From the NCBI GenBank assembly GCA_002812745.2, contig NCSJ02000059.1, positions 62,001 to 126,000 on the forward strand: 64,000 bases of DNA, in the 5' to 3' direction. The notes under the pieces are model-generated. The model worked only from the letters and a program-made list of their open reading frames with translations. It was not told the origin of the DNA and made no database searches. This document shows, piece by piece, positions 24,721 through 37,959 of the stretch (positions are counted from its first letter, which is position 1; each line of letters opens with the position of its first letter). The position numbers and the translations under genes are program-made. The stretch is from Scytalidium lignicola (taxonomy: Eukaryota; Ascomycota; Leotiomycetes).

Positions 24721-27700
24721 ATGTCAGCCACGGATAAATCTAGGCAATCTTCCGGAGGGAAGTCCTTCTTCTCCAGAAGCAAGAAGGAACGAAGGAATAA
24801 CAGCGATGAAGGCAAATATCTAGGAGGAGACTTTGATAGGTTAAGTTCGGTCGGGTCGCGGGCGTCACGGCACACGAGAAATTCATCGGACGTGTCGGTA
24901 GACCGACCAATTTCTCCTGACGCGGAGTCGGGTTTAAATCTAATGTCAGGAGTGATCACGGCGATTCCATATGAAGAAGTCCCATCAGACCTTAGATCAC
25001 CGCTACCAGCCGATTATGCACAGCGAGGTGATCAGATGCAAACGCGGAGGGAACCTTTGCCACATCAATTGAATAAAGCAGCGGGAGGAGATTTCCATCA
25101 ATATCCATCATTCGACCCATCCACCGTCAACACCAACTCCACGATGTCCGGCCCACGCCCTCCACCAGGCTCATCAAATGTAACAATGGCTTCTACTGGA
25201 AACCGCACTACACAGCTTCAACACTGGGGCCCAACAAGAGGGAGTTCCGGAAGCGGTACAAATGGGAACCATAATCCAAGATACGATTCCTATTCAACTC
25301 AATCTTCCATCTATGGCAGAACTTCATTCGATCAATCGAGCGTTGATTCGAGCACCGAAAGATCAAGCGTCTTCTCTTCTGCTCCTAGAACACCTGTGGC
25401 TTATAACACGCAGACTTCACCGTCACATTCGACTCACCGAGAACATCACCGGTTGATCAAAACCCCACATTATGCACAACCTCAAGCAACACACTCCCCA
25501 GATGGATTTCATCTTGCCAAACCGGCAGATAATAACCAAATCGAACTGATGTTTTCTGCCTTGATGCAGAAGAGAGGATGGCACAACTTACCCGAGCAGG
25601 CAAAGCGACAAATGATGGCATATCCACCAGCAAAGAAATGGACCTTGGTACATCAGGATCGATTAACTGAGTGGCAAGGAGAGCAGAAGAGACGGACTAC
25701 GCAAAGACTAACTGCATCACATGGACAGTACAGCAATGCCATGGAGATGCTTGCTAATGCGGAGGAGGAAGGCACACCAGAGTGGTTTGTGAAGAAGGTA
25801 ATGGACAACAGCATCACTCCAAAGCAGTTACAGAGTTTGGCCGTCAGCCTGAGAACACAGCCTATAGGATGGGTGAGAACTTTCGTGGAATGTCAAGGTC
25901 AGGTAGCTTTAACGAACGTGTTGGGCAAGATAAACCGGAAACAGGCACAAGGCCCAGCTCCAGCAAACGGTTCGACTAGCGATAAGGATCTGGATCGCGA
26001 GTATGACATTGTCAAATGTTTGAAGGCTCTCATGAATAATAAGTTTGGTGCCGACGATGCTTTGGCACACCAGCCGGTCATTGTGGCTTTGGCTGCTTCC
26101 CTTATTTCACCGAGGTTGACGACACGAAAGCTTGTCAGCGAAGTCTTGACATTCTTGTGCCACTGGGCTGATGGTGAAGGTCATCTGAAAGTGATCCAGG
26201 CCATGGATTATGTCAAAAACCAACAGGGCGAGAATGGTCGTTTCGATGCTTGGATGCGTATAGTCGAGGTCACGATAGATGGTAGAGGCAAGATGGGGAG
26301 TCTTGTAGGGGCTAGTGAGGAGGTCCGTAGCGGTGGTATTGGAATGGAGAATCTCCTCATGGAATACGCTGTTGCTACCCTATTCTTGATTAACATGATT
26401 GTCGATGCTCCTGAGAGAGATTTGCAATTACGTGTCCATATCAGAGCACAATTTACAGCATGTGGTATCAAGCGGGTTTTGACGAAGATGGAAGGCTTCC
26501 AGTATGATGTTATCGACAAGCAGATTGAACATTACCGGGCCCAGGAAGGTATCGATTATGAGGATCTTCTTGAACGGGAGAATAGTAGCATCAAGGATGG
26601 CGTAGAAGCCGATGTCAAGGATCTCAATGATCCAGCTCAGATTGTAGAAGCAATCATGCAGAAAGTCCAGGGGAGCAGGACACAGGATTACTTCATTTCT
26701 GCAATGCAACATCTCCTGCTCATGAGGGATAGTGAGGCTGAGGAACGGTTACGGATGTTCCAGCTCGTTGATTCCATGCTTACCTATGTCGCCATGGATA
26801 GAAGGCTACCGGATATGGATCTAAAGCAGAGCCTTAATTTTACCGTGCAAAGTCTGCTGGATAAGTTGCATACCGATGCGGAAGCCCGCCTTGCTCTAGA
26901 TGAAGCTCTGGAGGCTCGTCAAATCGCAGATTCGGCAATGGCTGAAAGAGATGAGATGAGGGCTCAGATCCAACTTGGCGCAGACGGTTTGGTAGCCAAG
27001 TTACAGAAACAAATCGACGAGCAAGCCCAGGTGATTGAGGTGCAACGTCGACAAGCAGATGCTTTGAAGAGCGAGCTTCAGGATCTTCAGACTCTCCGTG
27101 CTAAGGAGGCCCAGCGAAATGAGCTTGAGACAAGAGAGTTGTATCTTATGCTCCGTGATGCTCAAGATATTGCTGCTTCTAATGCTGCCAAGGGTACGAC
27201 TGGTCTAGCGGAGAGCAATCCTTCTCAGATGAAAGGAATTCTTGATAGAGAGAAACTTATGGATCGGCTGGAGATGCAAATCGAGCGGCAGAAGACGCAG
27301 TATAAGCTTGAGGGACGGGTCTGGGGCGATGCCGTTGGTCCTTCTGATCGGCTCAGGGCACTCAGAGAAGAGATGGATGGAGAGAAGGACCAACTCGATG
27401 GGGATGGGGTACAGCCAAATGATCTCACCAATAGCATGCTTGGCAGCTTTTCTAGACAGACTAGAATACCGAGAAAGCCGGTCAGTTCGGTGGGATCACT
27501 CAGTGAGGTTAATGGAGATGATGATGACGACGAGGAAGCTACTATCTACGAGAAGCCTCGTGTTGTTGAGGTCAGGAGGCCGAAGAAGACTCCAGATTAT
27601 ATGAATGAGATGGCATCAAAGGTTAAGCGCTACGACGCTAGTGACGATGAGGATGGCGATGGCGTCACTACGGGACCATCGCATCCTAGCCTTGAATCTA

Positions 27701-30072
27701 ATTCTCCAAAGACACCGAGTGATGAAGATGGTGCCAAGACTAGCGACAAAAACGATGGCTTCAATGGCCCTCCGCCTCCTCCACCTCCTCCACCTATGCC
27801 AGAACAGATATCTGGATTCAATGGACCTCCTCCTCCTCCACCCCCACCTCCGCCTCCGCCAGGATTCAATGGCGCTCCTCCACCACCACCTCCCCCAATG
27901 CCTGGAGCTCCTCCGCCACCAGGGGCAGCACCTGCTCCAGGTAGCATGGCTCCGCCACCTCCACCACTCCCTGGCAAGATGTCCGGTAACTTCTTAGTAC
28001 AGCCTACATTCCAGAGCATTCCAACCATTGGCTTGCCAGTAGCTCGTCCAAAGAAGAAACTAAAGGCTCTTCATTGGGAGAAAGTAGACACTCCTTTAAC
28101 TACGCATTGGGCAGCGCATGCTCCAACTCCAGCTGAAAAGGAAGAAAAGTATGCTGAACTTACTCGGAAGGGTGTTCTTGATGAAGTCGAGAAACTATTC
28201 CTGGCCAAGGAAATCAAGCAGATCGGTAAGGGAGGTGGCAAGAAGAGCGATAAGAAACAGATCATCTCTAGTGAACTGATGAGAAATTTCCGTAAGTTAA
28301 ATCTCCTACCAGATATGGTTTCATGAGGCTAATGATGTCTAGAAATCGCCCTTGCCAAATTCTCCTCCTTGTCAGTAGAGAAGATTGTTCAGATGATTAT
28401 CCACTGTGACAATGACGTCCTTAGCAATGTCGTCGTCATGGACTTCTTGCAAAGGGAGGAATTGTGTAATATCCCTGAAAATGCGTCTAAATTAATGGCA
28501 CCGTATAGTAAGGACTGGACTGGTCCCGATGCAAGCAAGGACAATCGTGAACAGGATCCTTCCGAACTTACGAGGGAAGATCAGATTTACCTACAGACAG
28601 CCTTTGAGTTGCATCACTATTGGAAGTCAAGGATGCGTGCCCTTGCGCTGACAAAAACCTATGAGACCGAGTACGATGAAATATCTGAGAAGTTAAAACA
28701 AGTTGTTACTGTTTCAGAATCACTACGGGATTCAGTGTCATTGATGAATGTTCTGGGTCTTATTCTTGATATTGGTAACTATATGAATGACTCCAATAAG
28801 CAAGCCAGCGGTTTCAAGCTCAGCTCCCTTGCTCGTCTTGGTATGGTGAAGGATGACAAGAACGAATCTACCTTTGCAGATCTCGTGGAGCGTATTGTTC
28901 GAACACAATATCCGGAATGGGAAGGGTTTGTCGAAGACATTGCTGGTGTTATTGCGGCTCAAAAACTTAACGTGGATCAACTTCAGCAAGACGCAAGACG
29001 CTATGTTGACAACATCAAGAACGTCCAAATGTCGCTCGACTCCGGCAACCTGAGTGATCCAAAGAAATTCCATCCTCAGGACCGAGTCAGCGTAGTCGTC
29101 CAACGATGCATGAAAGAAGCTCGCCGTAAAGCTGAACAAATGCAACTCTACCTAGAAGATATGGTTCGTACCTACGATGATATCATGATCTTCTATGGCG
29201 AGGACCATTCGGACGAAAACGCCCGTCGGGACTTCTTTTCTAAGTTGGCAATCTTCGTCATGGAATGGAAGAAGTCTAGAGAAAAGAACACAGAGCTTGA
29301 AGCAAACCGTAAGCGGTTGGAGGCTTCAATGAAACGTAAGAATCAGCTTAAAGTGGCTGTTGGGTCAGCAGAAAGAAATGGCCCGGTTTCTCCGATTTCC
29401 ACCGGAGCGATGGACTCTCTCCTGGAGAAACTTCGTGCTGCGGCACCTCAGACTCGAGATCAGCGAGATCGTAGACGGCGTGCGAGGTTACAAAACAGGC
29501 ATCAAGTGCGCGTAGCATCGGGCCAGCATATTCCCGATCCGGATGAGATCCCAGAGGTAGAGGCAGGTCTGAAGAGTCCTCCCGCTACAGTTACTGCAAC
29601 CCCTGAAATTCCTGAGCCAAATAGCCCTTCAAAAGAACCTCCCGAAGACAATATTGACAATATTGCAGAAAGAGCGGCACTTTTACTGCAGGGTATGCGT
29701 GGTTCTGAAGGAGGTGCTGGTGCCGGCGACGATGACCTTGAGAAGAAGGAGAGCTCCAGGCGGGCAAGGAGGAACAATGCCGAGGAAGAAAGGAGGGCTA
29801 GGAGGAGAAGAAGAGAAAAGGCTGGCAGTGTGTCTCATCCTACAGCTTTGACTCCGGTTGCTGATGCCGATGCTGAGGAAAGTGTGGCAGATGAAGAGGA
29901 TCGGCCCGATTCGAGAGATAAAGACTCTCAGACGCAAGGGGAAAAGTCTTCAGATCATGAAGATGGAGGAAAAGAAGAGGAGCTGAGAATATCCACTCCT
30001 ACGACTGTGGTGATCAGCCCCCCTAGCCCTGTTGGAACAGCGAAGAACCCCATCCCGTTGGATGATGATTAA
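24721..30072 (+). CDS. sepA: Diaphanous-type formin (SepA/Bni1 class)
   Basis: Formins nucleate and elongate straight actin filaments. SepA-type formins build actin cables at hyphal tips and contractile rings at septa. Two exons, 24721-28291 and 28343-30072; the 51-base intron inside FH2 is phase 1 and restores MRNFQIALAKF. The protein has 1,766 residues. A Ser-rich N-terminus is followed by the Rho-binding GBD/FH3 armadillo region from about 261 to 710. A coiled coil runs to about 880, and FH1 lies at about 1011-1088 with several poly-Pro tracts of 6-12 residues for profilin-actin. FH2 spans about 1109-1513 (start KKLKALHWEKVD, with the GNYMND signature), and near 1633 there is a DAD-like ALLLQGMRG plus Arg-rich block that would fold back on FH3 for autoinhibition. 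Order and length match the family. It is the only formin in the window; filamentous ascomycetes usually have a single one. Confidence 0.97.
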
Positions 30073-32018
30073 GAAATGTGAATTAATGTTGGGACCATTT
30101 TTCTTTGAGCTTGTTGATTAGGAACCAGGTTGCATTGGGAGATGGGGGGGAAGGGTTCCCTTTTTAGTAATGTCTATTTTTTCATGCTGGAATCATCAAT
30201 ACCCCTTCCGATCTTGTCAATCTCTTTCCTCTCCGCTTTCCTTATTTTGGTCCCCAATAGATTCGGGGGCTTCTCGGTAGGCAAATTTTGGTCCTTCAAA
30301 TGGATAAAGTGTATCTGTTCTTTTTCGATTCTATTTTTACATCTCATTGTTTCTCTTGCATAGCGTGCGCTTTGGGATGGAAGATCATGCATGCATTATT
30401 GTTATCATCCTGTTGACAGCTTGTGCGATATATGTATGTACAGTTACATAATGTGGAATTGAAATTTAACGATAGTACTTGATTTTTTTTTATGGTTGAG
30501 ATATGATCTCGATCTGTGATTATTGTGGAGCTCGAAGATGAGCCTCTCAGTGCTAATCCTAATTTTTTNATACACCCATGACAAAGTGCCAGAGGTGATA
30601 TACCCGTAAAAAGTAGTCTCACCGGAGAAACTATTAGACCAAGTGATAATTGCTTCCCCCAAGATTAAGAGAGCTCAAAGATCTGTTCTAATTTAGAATC
30701 TTTTATTTTGAGGGGTCCAAGGGTCTGAGTACATAGTATGCAGCTGGCAGGTTGGCAGGCTGGCTCGTAGACTTGATGTAGCTAGCCAGCCAATAACTGC
30801 ATATATTGATTCCCACCTTTACCCATAAGAATCATGTCGTGTTCGGGGTTTAATATAGCAATTATTGGTTTCGGGAGCCAGGATTTCATGCTGGTACAGA
30901 TCCAGATGATCATCACAGGGGAAGCACGGGAGAGGACATAAAGGAAATATTGTGCAACCTGAGGCGCCCACCACGCCACAACATCGGAATCCCCTTAGCG
31001 CCGGGATACAGAAGCAGATACGGGATAATGATGATTGGCTGCAGCCAACTTCATTCCGAATGTCAAGTACGGATGTTGATATCGACCAGCATTTCTTCCC
31101 CTGTCGGTTCAACTGTAGTGAGATATCTGCTACAGGATGCTGATATCATCCAACTTGATACATTATGCTGTTCTCCCTCGGCAGCTCAGCGGTGGTCACA
31201 CAGGGTAGAAATGTTAGAAATTGGGGGAAGACCAAGTGGAATCTATAGAAGGATTCAGTGCATTAATAGGGATTCTACTCTAGGATCACACCATGAAGCC
31301 AATAATGCCGGAGCGGATCTCCCGCCGCCGTGCTTGTTATCTCACGTGTTGACAATGCGAGGTCGACGAGGCTGAGAGAGCTGACTGCTGTACGACATCC
31401 TTCCCCTATTACAGGTAATATACCATTTCTAAGCTGTCGATAGTCTTCGGGATCCTTTGTTATTGCATGATAGTTCCCTCCGTGGCTATTTACTATTAAT
31501 TTTGGTCTATACCATTACTGGATTACTTGATTCCTCAGCGAGGGGTTAATTGTCTTACTGTGTGCTCTATAAGCAGAAAGGCTCCGCTCTATTACCTGTT
31601 CAGCAGGATTATTATGACTCGACACTTCACTCTACGTTATGCTGTGTCGCATCTAGCAATGATCTTATTGCTGGCTTTGTTGTGTGACAAGTTCATCGTC
31701 ATGCTCCTCGGAAGATTGACCCTGTCTCTTACCCAAAGACTCCCCTTCCGAACTCCCGAGACTCTATTATACCCTGTCGTTCTCGAACTATTCATCTACG
31801 TAAATTTCGTTGTATCATGCCACGAAATGTTCCAGTCCCGTGGCTCTGGATTGGTCGAAGAAATCTCATGTTAGAATGATGTACAGGAATGGAAATGCAT
31901 TTGAGACAAGAAGGATTCTATAGAGGTATAAGTATAACTGCTGAGCAATGGCGATTTCCTTCAATTTCATCTAAGTTTTCAAAGATTGTAGATTCATCAA
32001 ACATTCGTTCCAACAAAT
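30073..32018. other. Intergenic, upstream of multicopper oxidase
   Basis: About 1.9 kb. It has a single N at 30569 after a T run. Frames at 30952-31143 and 31527-31874 are open but lack protein character or splice support. The last few hundred bases should contain the oxidase promoter; no obvious copper- or stress-response site was recognised. Confidence 0.5.
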
Positions 32019-34207
32019 ATGCGCTCGTTTTTCTTTATTTCTTTGATTTGCGGTGCCTCGATTTGGGGAGCGGCTGTGCGAGCTACTCCTATGGTTCAGA
32101 AAAAGGATATCGGTTGGATTTGGTCACCACCAAGTTTCAAGAGCGTACAGTTGGCTATCACATGGGAAGAGGGAAATCCAAATGGAAATCCAAGGAAAGT
32201 TATTAAGATTAACGGTCAAATGCCTGGACCTACTTTGATATTCGATGAGAATGATGAGGTTGAGGTTTGTGTCATGTTTCTTGAATTCGATATCACCAGC
32301 TAATTTGGCCTAGATTACTGTCCATAATTATATGCCGTATAATACAACTGTCCATTGGCATGGCATGCTGTAAGTCCAGAAATCCATCTTCGTCGAAGGA
32401 CAAAGAATTGATTTTGTTCTAGTCAACAAGGCACTCCATGGTCAGATGGTGTCCCGGGCCTTTCCCAAAGACCAATTGAACCGGGACAGAGTTTCGCCTA
32501 TAAATTTGTAGCATATCCGGCAGGAACTTATTGGTTAGAATCTGAAACAATTATATAAATAACAGGAACTAACGTTAATATTAGGTATCACGCCCATTCA
32601 CGTGCCACGCTTCTAGATGGCCTTGTAGGTGCTCTTTGGATTAAGTATGGCTTTCTAAAAATTATACGAATTTAATAGCATAATTTTAATCTCATTCCAG
32701 ACCAAACTCACAACATGCAACTCCGTGGTCTTTGATTAGCAGTTCCAACCAGGAACAGAAGCAAATTGCTACTGCTGCTGCTTCTCCTCAATTCGTCAAC
32801 ATTCAGGATTGGACAGACTTCACCTCTTGGGATTACCTGGCAGCAGAAGAAAAATCTGGATTAGATCTACAGTGAGTCTTCTGATTTTGATTTTGATCAT
32901 GATCGATATGCTAATAATTATCCTAGCTGTATAGATAGCCTCTTAATCAACGGCAAAGGCTCTGTTTACTGCCCGGGTGTGCCGTATCTTGAATCTCAAT
33001 TGAGTCCTGATCTCAAAAATGCATTTGCTAATCGTAGCCTAACGGATAAAGGGTAAGCTCGTATAGTCCTTGCAATAACTAGACCGCCATTAACATGTAA
33101 TACAGCTGCTTTCCGTTTGTTCCCGCCACAGAAGATATATATCTTCCAGGTAACCCGTCAAAAATACCACCTCACCTCTACAGCGGCTGCATCCCCACCT
33201 CCGGTTCCAAAGAAACGTTCAGTGTCAACCCCTCAACGGGATGGGTGAGCTTCAATATAATCATGGCCGCCACCTTCCACGCCGCCTTATTTAGCATCGA
33301 CAACCATGATTTATGGGTTTATGAACTTGATGGCCTATACATCAAACCACAGAAAGTTCAAGTCATCGAAATCTTCCCTGGAGCACGGTACGCCGTTATA
33401 GTAAAACTTAATCAGGCTCCAGGAAAATATACAATTCGCATTGCAGATGCTGGAGCGAGCCAAGTAATTTCTGCATTCGCAACGTTGGAATATCGAGGTG
33501 CAAGGGGTGCTGGCGGAGCAAATGCCACTGCAATGATCGATTATGGAGGTAATATCCGTTCTGCTGCAGCCAATGTATTTAATCCCTCTACGCCGCCTCT
33601 ACAGTACCCGAACGGCCCTCCAGCGCAAACAGCAGATACAGAAAATGTGCTTGGTATGGGTCGGTACCATAAAGCATGGGCGTGGACAGTCAGCGGCAAG
33701 GAAATATACCCTCAAGATGATAGTGCTTATTTCCCGCTCCTCTTTCATCCACATTCTCCGCCAGCATATGACTCAAAATTAGTCGTCCGAACTAATAATG
33801 GTACTTGGGTAGACATAGTCTACGTTGTGGCACCAACCTTATCCGGTGTACCAGCACCACCTCATGCAATACATAAACACTCTTCTAAAGTCTACGTCAT
33901 TGGCTCAGGACAGGGTACATGGGACTGGGGATCTGTTGAAGAAGCTATTGCTGCAGCCCCCGGACAATTCAATTTGGTGGATCCTCCTTATAGAGATACG
34001 GTTGCTACGCCTAGACCTACAGGCAGTGGAGATCAGGGTGGTACTTGGACTGTTGTCAGGTACCAGGTTACCAATCCAGGGCCGTGGTTGTTACATTGTC
34101 ATATTGAGATGCATCTTGCGGGAGGTATGGCTATTGCGATGATGGATGGGGTAGACAAATGGCCGACTGCACCGTTGGAGTATGCACTTCAAGCCGGAGT
34201 GCTTTAG
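32019..34207 (+). CDS. Secreted multicopper oxidase (laccase / ascorbate-oxidase-like)
   Basis: Couples one-electron oxidation of phenols, metal ions or similar substrates to reduction of O2 to water. Seven exons: 32019-32264, 32314-32369, 32423-32533, 32585-32644, 32701-32871, 32927-33052 and 33106-34207. All introns are GT-AG and phases close, giving 623 residues. A signal peptide ([20 protein letters not shown]) implies secretion. Copper motifs are HWHG (His96/98), YHAH (140/142), HAIHKH (510/513/515, with Ala instead of the common Pro) and HCHIEMH (Cys588). All ligand positions of the trinuclear and type 1 sites look filled. The axial residue ten after Cys588 is Met, as in ascorbate oxidase, not Leu/Phe as in most laccases. 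HKH-type proteins of ascomycetes include pigment-cluster oxidases, so a pigment or metabolite role is possible. It is convergent with a Zn2Cys6 factor gene. Confidence 0.93.
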
Positions 34208-35378
34208 ATCTGCGAGTACGGGGATGTAATTGGGACTGGATTTTGAAGATGTGTGTACGATATTGAGAAGTTTGTATACTGTCATGCGTGTTTATTTGCT
34301 TATTATATTTCAGATTGTGTAATTGTATACTTTTTTTTTTAGCGTAATTGAGAGCTAGTTGCTGTATGTTCCTAAATAGCTTATATTCTGAATTATATTT
34401 CGTTCTGCTGTATCTTCCTGAGAAAGCTAAAGAGGAGTTCTGCAAACTTACAAGTTTACAGTTTTACATTGTCATATTTTCATGGCCTCTACTAGTCTAG
34501 ATTACACTGTCTATATAAATTTGGGCTAAAACCTAAAGATGTTCAAACAATAATGTCTATCGAAAGATTGCACTTGTTCAAAAGAGGTCTCTAATTGAAT
34601 GGCCATGTAAGTGAGCAGAGTCTATTAAGACCACGGGTTGCTACGACAGTTTTTTAATTTTACTACCATTTCTGAGAATGCATCATTTTTCGGAGCCTTG
34701 TTTATCAGTTAGACTTCTTTTTGCTATGAAGAGCTAAATCTACTACTTACACGCCGTTGTGATTTCTTCTGAATGGCCGCCTCTACTTTCACGATCATCG
34801 TCATCAATCTCGGGCAAAACCGTGCAACCAGCGGATCATGTGCGTCAAGTATATTGAACAAATATTAATCTTGATGTTAAAACATCCAATTGTTGCTGTA
34901 CTCCAGCTAGCTGGATCCTTACTCATCCGTACCACTCTATTCAGTTACCACCAGTCCAACGAGTGCTCAGGATACGACGGGTAAGGTAGTTCTGCTTGAG
35001 CGCAGTGTTTTTGTTGTGTTTCCAATATATTCGTTTAATAATTTGAGCACGGCAAGTTTCCCGTGCTTGGGTAACCAGTTCAGTTGGGCACCTATTTCCA
35101 ATGCAGCCTTATGGTTACTCAGAAGTTGTTGCACAGAGTGATCAGTGGCGAGAGAGTGGTATGTCCTGATTCACGTTGATCATATTTAAAAACTGCGTTG
35201 TTCTTTTGTTGCTTTTGAAAACTTTGGTATATTTACTGAGGTTTGTTCCTTCATATCCTCTTTCATGTTTTGTTCTTAACGTGGAGAATATATTTTTCAA
35301 CAACTGTCTATATATAAGCAGAATAACAACCTTAACAACTATTCCTCTCCAGTCATTATTAATAAAATACTCTGCAAG
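34208..35378. other. Convergent intergenic, AT-rich
   Basis: Spacer of 1.17 kb between the ends of the oxidase and Zn2Cys6 genes. It is strongly AT-rich near 34300-34700 with a slightly richer middle (34780-35110). No gene or repeat with ends was found. Confidence 0.55.
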
Positions 35379-37959
35379 TCACATCATTGGTTCCGTATCT
35401 GGGAAGCAAGGATAGATCTCATAAGGAAACTCGTTACTTAATGGTCGAAAAGAAGTAAACTGCAACTTGTGGTAGTTGTTCGGGAAAGGGCTATACGAAT
35501 CCTGTGATAGTATATCATATTGTGAGGAACATGATTCCAGATTAATTGGTTGCATCTGATCAAAGTCTGGTGAGTTAGTTGTGGTGTTCGCAGAATGAGA
35601 TGAAAAAGAAGACCCGGTAAGTGCTACTGATAAATTTTTTATTTCGTTTGTTGGGTGTGAGAGGTTGCAATGGTCTGCTGATATCATCCTCGAACTTTCA
35701 ATGTTTTGGAGATGATGTTGGCTGTCTCCTTGCATGTGATCTCCTACAGATTGGTGTTGCTGGGTATAAAGTTCAGGGCGAAGAACCCGAGTAACTGCAA
35801 GAAGGCTCTGAAATGCCTTAAGAACTCTTCTGGTGTTATTATTTGCTTGTGTTTTCTGATCATGGTTTTCGAAAAGCGTGCTGACGGCCTGTAATAGTTG
35901 AAAATCACCTCGTTGATCTTCTAAAATTGGCCAGATGATGTTCCTTAGCAGCACAAAGAATGCTGGTAATGGAAAGTCTTCTACCACAGTACGAATATGA
36001 AGTTTGGGCTGATACCTAATGGCTGCCGGAACCACTCGGGGTCCTATAACAGTCGACCCATTTTCAGACTGGGAAACAGAGGTTAAACATGAAGCTACAT
36101 TCACTCTACCATCTTCAACATGAATGCCATCTAAATCGTCTGGGAAATCAGCGATTACTGCTAGTCGACAGACGATTCTGGCGTCGCGCACAACTTGTTC
36201 CTTGTGCCTTGGATCAGAACTTGTGCGCAGAGCAAAAATACGGGAGGAATAAAATCCCAATTGTGTTTCCACTGGAAGGGTATGAAGAGAGGAATCTGAT
36301 CCTGCAAAAGCCTCAAGCCAGTGATTAAGGGATTTCTCTATCCTTGACAAAGCTATCTTTCTCCGAGAAGTTGATTGTCGATGCGATTGCGGAGAGTATA
36401 TGATCCGATAGATATCTTCTTGTATCCGACCAAGCTCGACTCTATATGATATGTCCGGTTTTGTTGAGGGTACCTTTTCGAAGAAGGTAGACATATCACA
36501 GTCAAAGGAGGGTAGCCAGCAGGTTATTCCAAGAGAAAGTGAAAGAGATTTATCTTTCAAGTACAGTAGCCGGAATACCTTTATCCGCTCTTCCTTCTCC
36601 ACGGGTGTCACTTCTCCCGTCACACATCGCTGGTGAAGACCCATCCTTTTCGCCAGCAGGCAAGCTTGGGCCACCAATACTTCAGTGAAACTTGGAGGCA
36701 GGTATTTTTGAGCTACGACACCCTAGATACGCCATATTAGTATTAGATTCTCAATAGGTAGGGACGCAGGGGCTGGGAAAATAAGGAATACTATACTGAC
36801 TAAAAGCACTAATGCTTGCAAATTTATCAATTTTGGTCTCATCAATGTCTTCGGACATGCTAAGGCACAACGAATGGTTGAGATGAAAGGTAAGGCGAAC
36901 TGTGATCCCAAACCATGATCAATGCTTCCCTTTGTGTGAAATTGCTCTGCTCCCAACACAAGGAGTAGAATGTTATTAAAGCAGAGAGCCCATACATGGT
37001 CGGTAGATGTAAGTGGATTGCTATATATTTCGTCAACTTTTTGCCAGAAGGAAGACTGACAAAATAAATCAAGTGCTGGGTCTTCCTGCTGAAAGAATGA
37101 AGTGCAAGCCATCGCCAAAAACTGTTTAGGAGGAAGAAGTATCTGCATGTTGTCATTTTCAAGGTCAAAAGGTTCCTCAATGCCTGATGATGAACAGATT
37201 TCTATCAGAATGTCTTGAGTTTTCTCCAATCTCAATATTTCATTGTCTTTAATCCTCCCATTTTCTCCACCACTCTCTATTATATATTGCTGGGTTTCCA
37301 GTATCGAATCTCGAAATTCGTTACATAACCCATACAACGTGCAAGGTCCATGATATCGATCACTTAAATCGTCTGAAGACCGCACGATATACCGATCTAC
37401 CGGTTGCTGATAGGAGTTTTCTATGCACCACTCTCTTGGAACTGTTGCTGGTGATCGATTATCTACCCGGTTCATATCTGAAGCCGTTAAACCATCGGGT
37501 TCACTTTCAACTTTTAGAGGATCATCTTGTATCTCGTGATTTTGTAGTGCATCTTTGAGATGGATAAGAGTTTTCTCTATGCTTGTGAGCCGATCCTCAA
37601 GTCCTCCAACATTTTTAGCTCTGTATAATCAATTAGTCTTATTAACACTAGTGTTTCGCGAAGCTCTTGCAAGAGCTCCATAGCATGATGCTTGAGTCGA
37701 TCCAACAGCTTGTAAAATATGCTAACCAGCTATTTTTCTAGGAACTTGTGGATAGTTTGGGAAATCTCAAATATGACGAAGCATTGGGCACATACAACAG
37801 TTTCATATGATTGACTCTCTTTCCGTGGTCGGAGAAATCACATCTTGCTCCACTTCTCTTACAGTTTGAACATTGTGGGTATTCTCTTCCACATTTTATT
37901 TTCCTGGCTCGACATAAACTGCATGCTGGATGTGGATTTGACGTTGGTCCAGTCTTCAA
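35379..37959 (-). CDS. Zn(II)2Cys6 transcription factor with fungal middle-homology domain
   Basis: Three exons in gene order: 37959-37796, 37620-36801 and 36722-35379, giving 775 residues. The zinc cluster is at residues 13-40 (CSLCRARKIKC ... CSNCKRSGARC, spacing 2-6-6-2-6) and binds DNA through CGG triplets. It is followed by a short helix typical of the linker (NVGGLEDRLTSIEKTL). The fungal-specific regulatory domain occupies the middle; QKYLPPSFTEVLVAQACLLAKRMGLHQ and the RLLYLKDKSLSLSLG motif across the last splice site are characteristic. The tail is Ser/Asn/Gln-rich, as in activation regions. Intron 1 is long for this window (175 bases) and could hide a small extra exon. It lies in a tail-to-tail pair with the multicopper oxidase gene, so it may regulate that gene, but this is inference. 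Confidence 0.88.

Noticed and set aside
27630..28028. Gly-rich open frame opposite the formin
   Set aside because: It is the mirror of the proline-rich FH1 codons in the formin gene.
31527..31874. 115-codon frame with a hydrophobic middle
   Set aside because: No recognisable motif or gene context. The hydrophobic stretch is explained by T-rich DNA.
37623..37710. Leu/Glu-rich reading inside intron 1 of the first Zn2Cys6 gene as an extra exon
   Set aside because: It would need a 28-base intron to rejoin the gene, and the single longer intron restores the normal linker helix directly.
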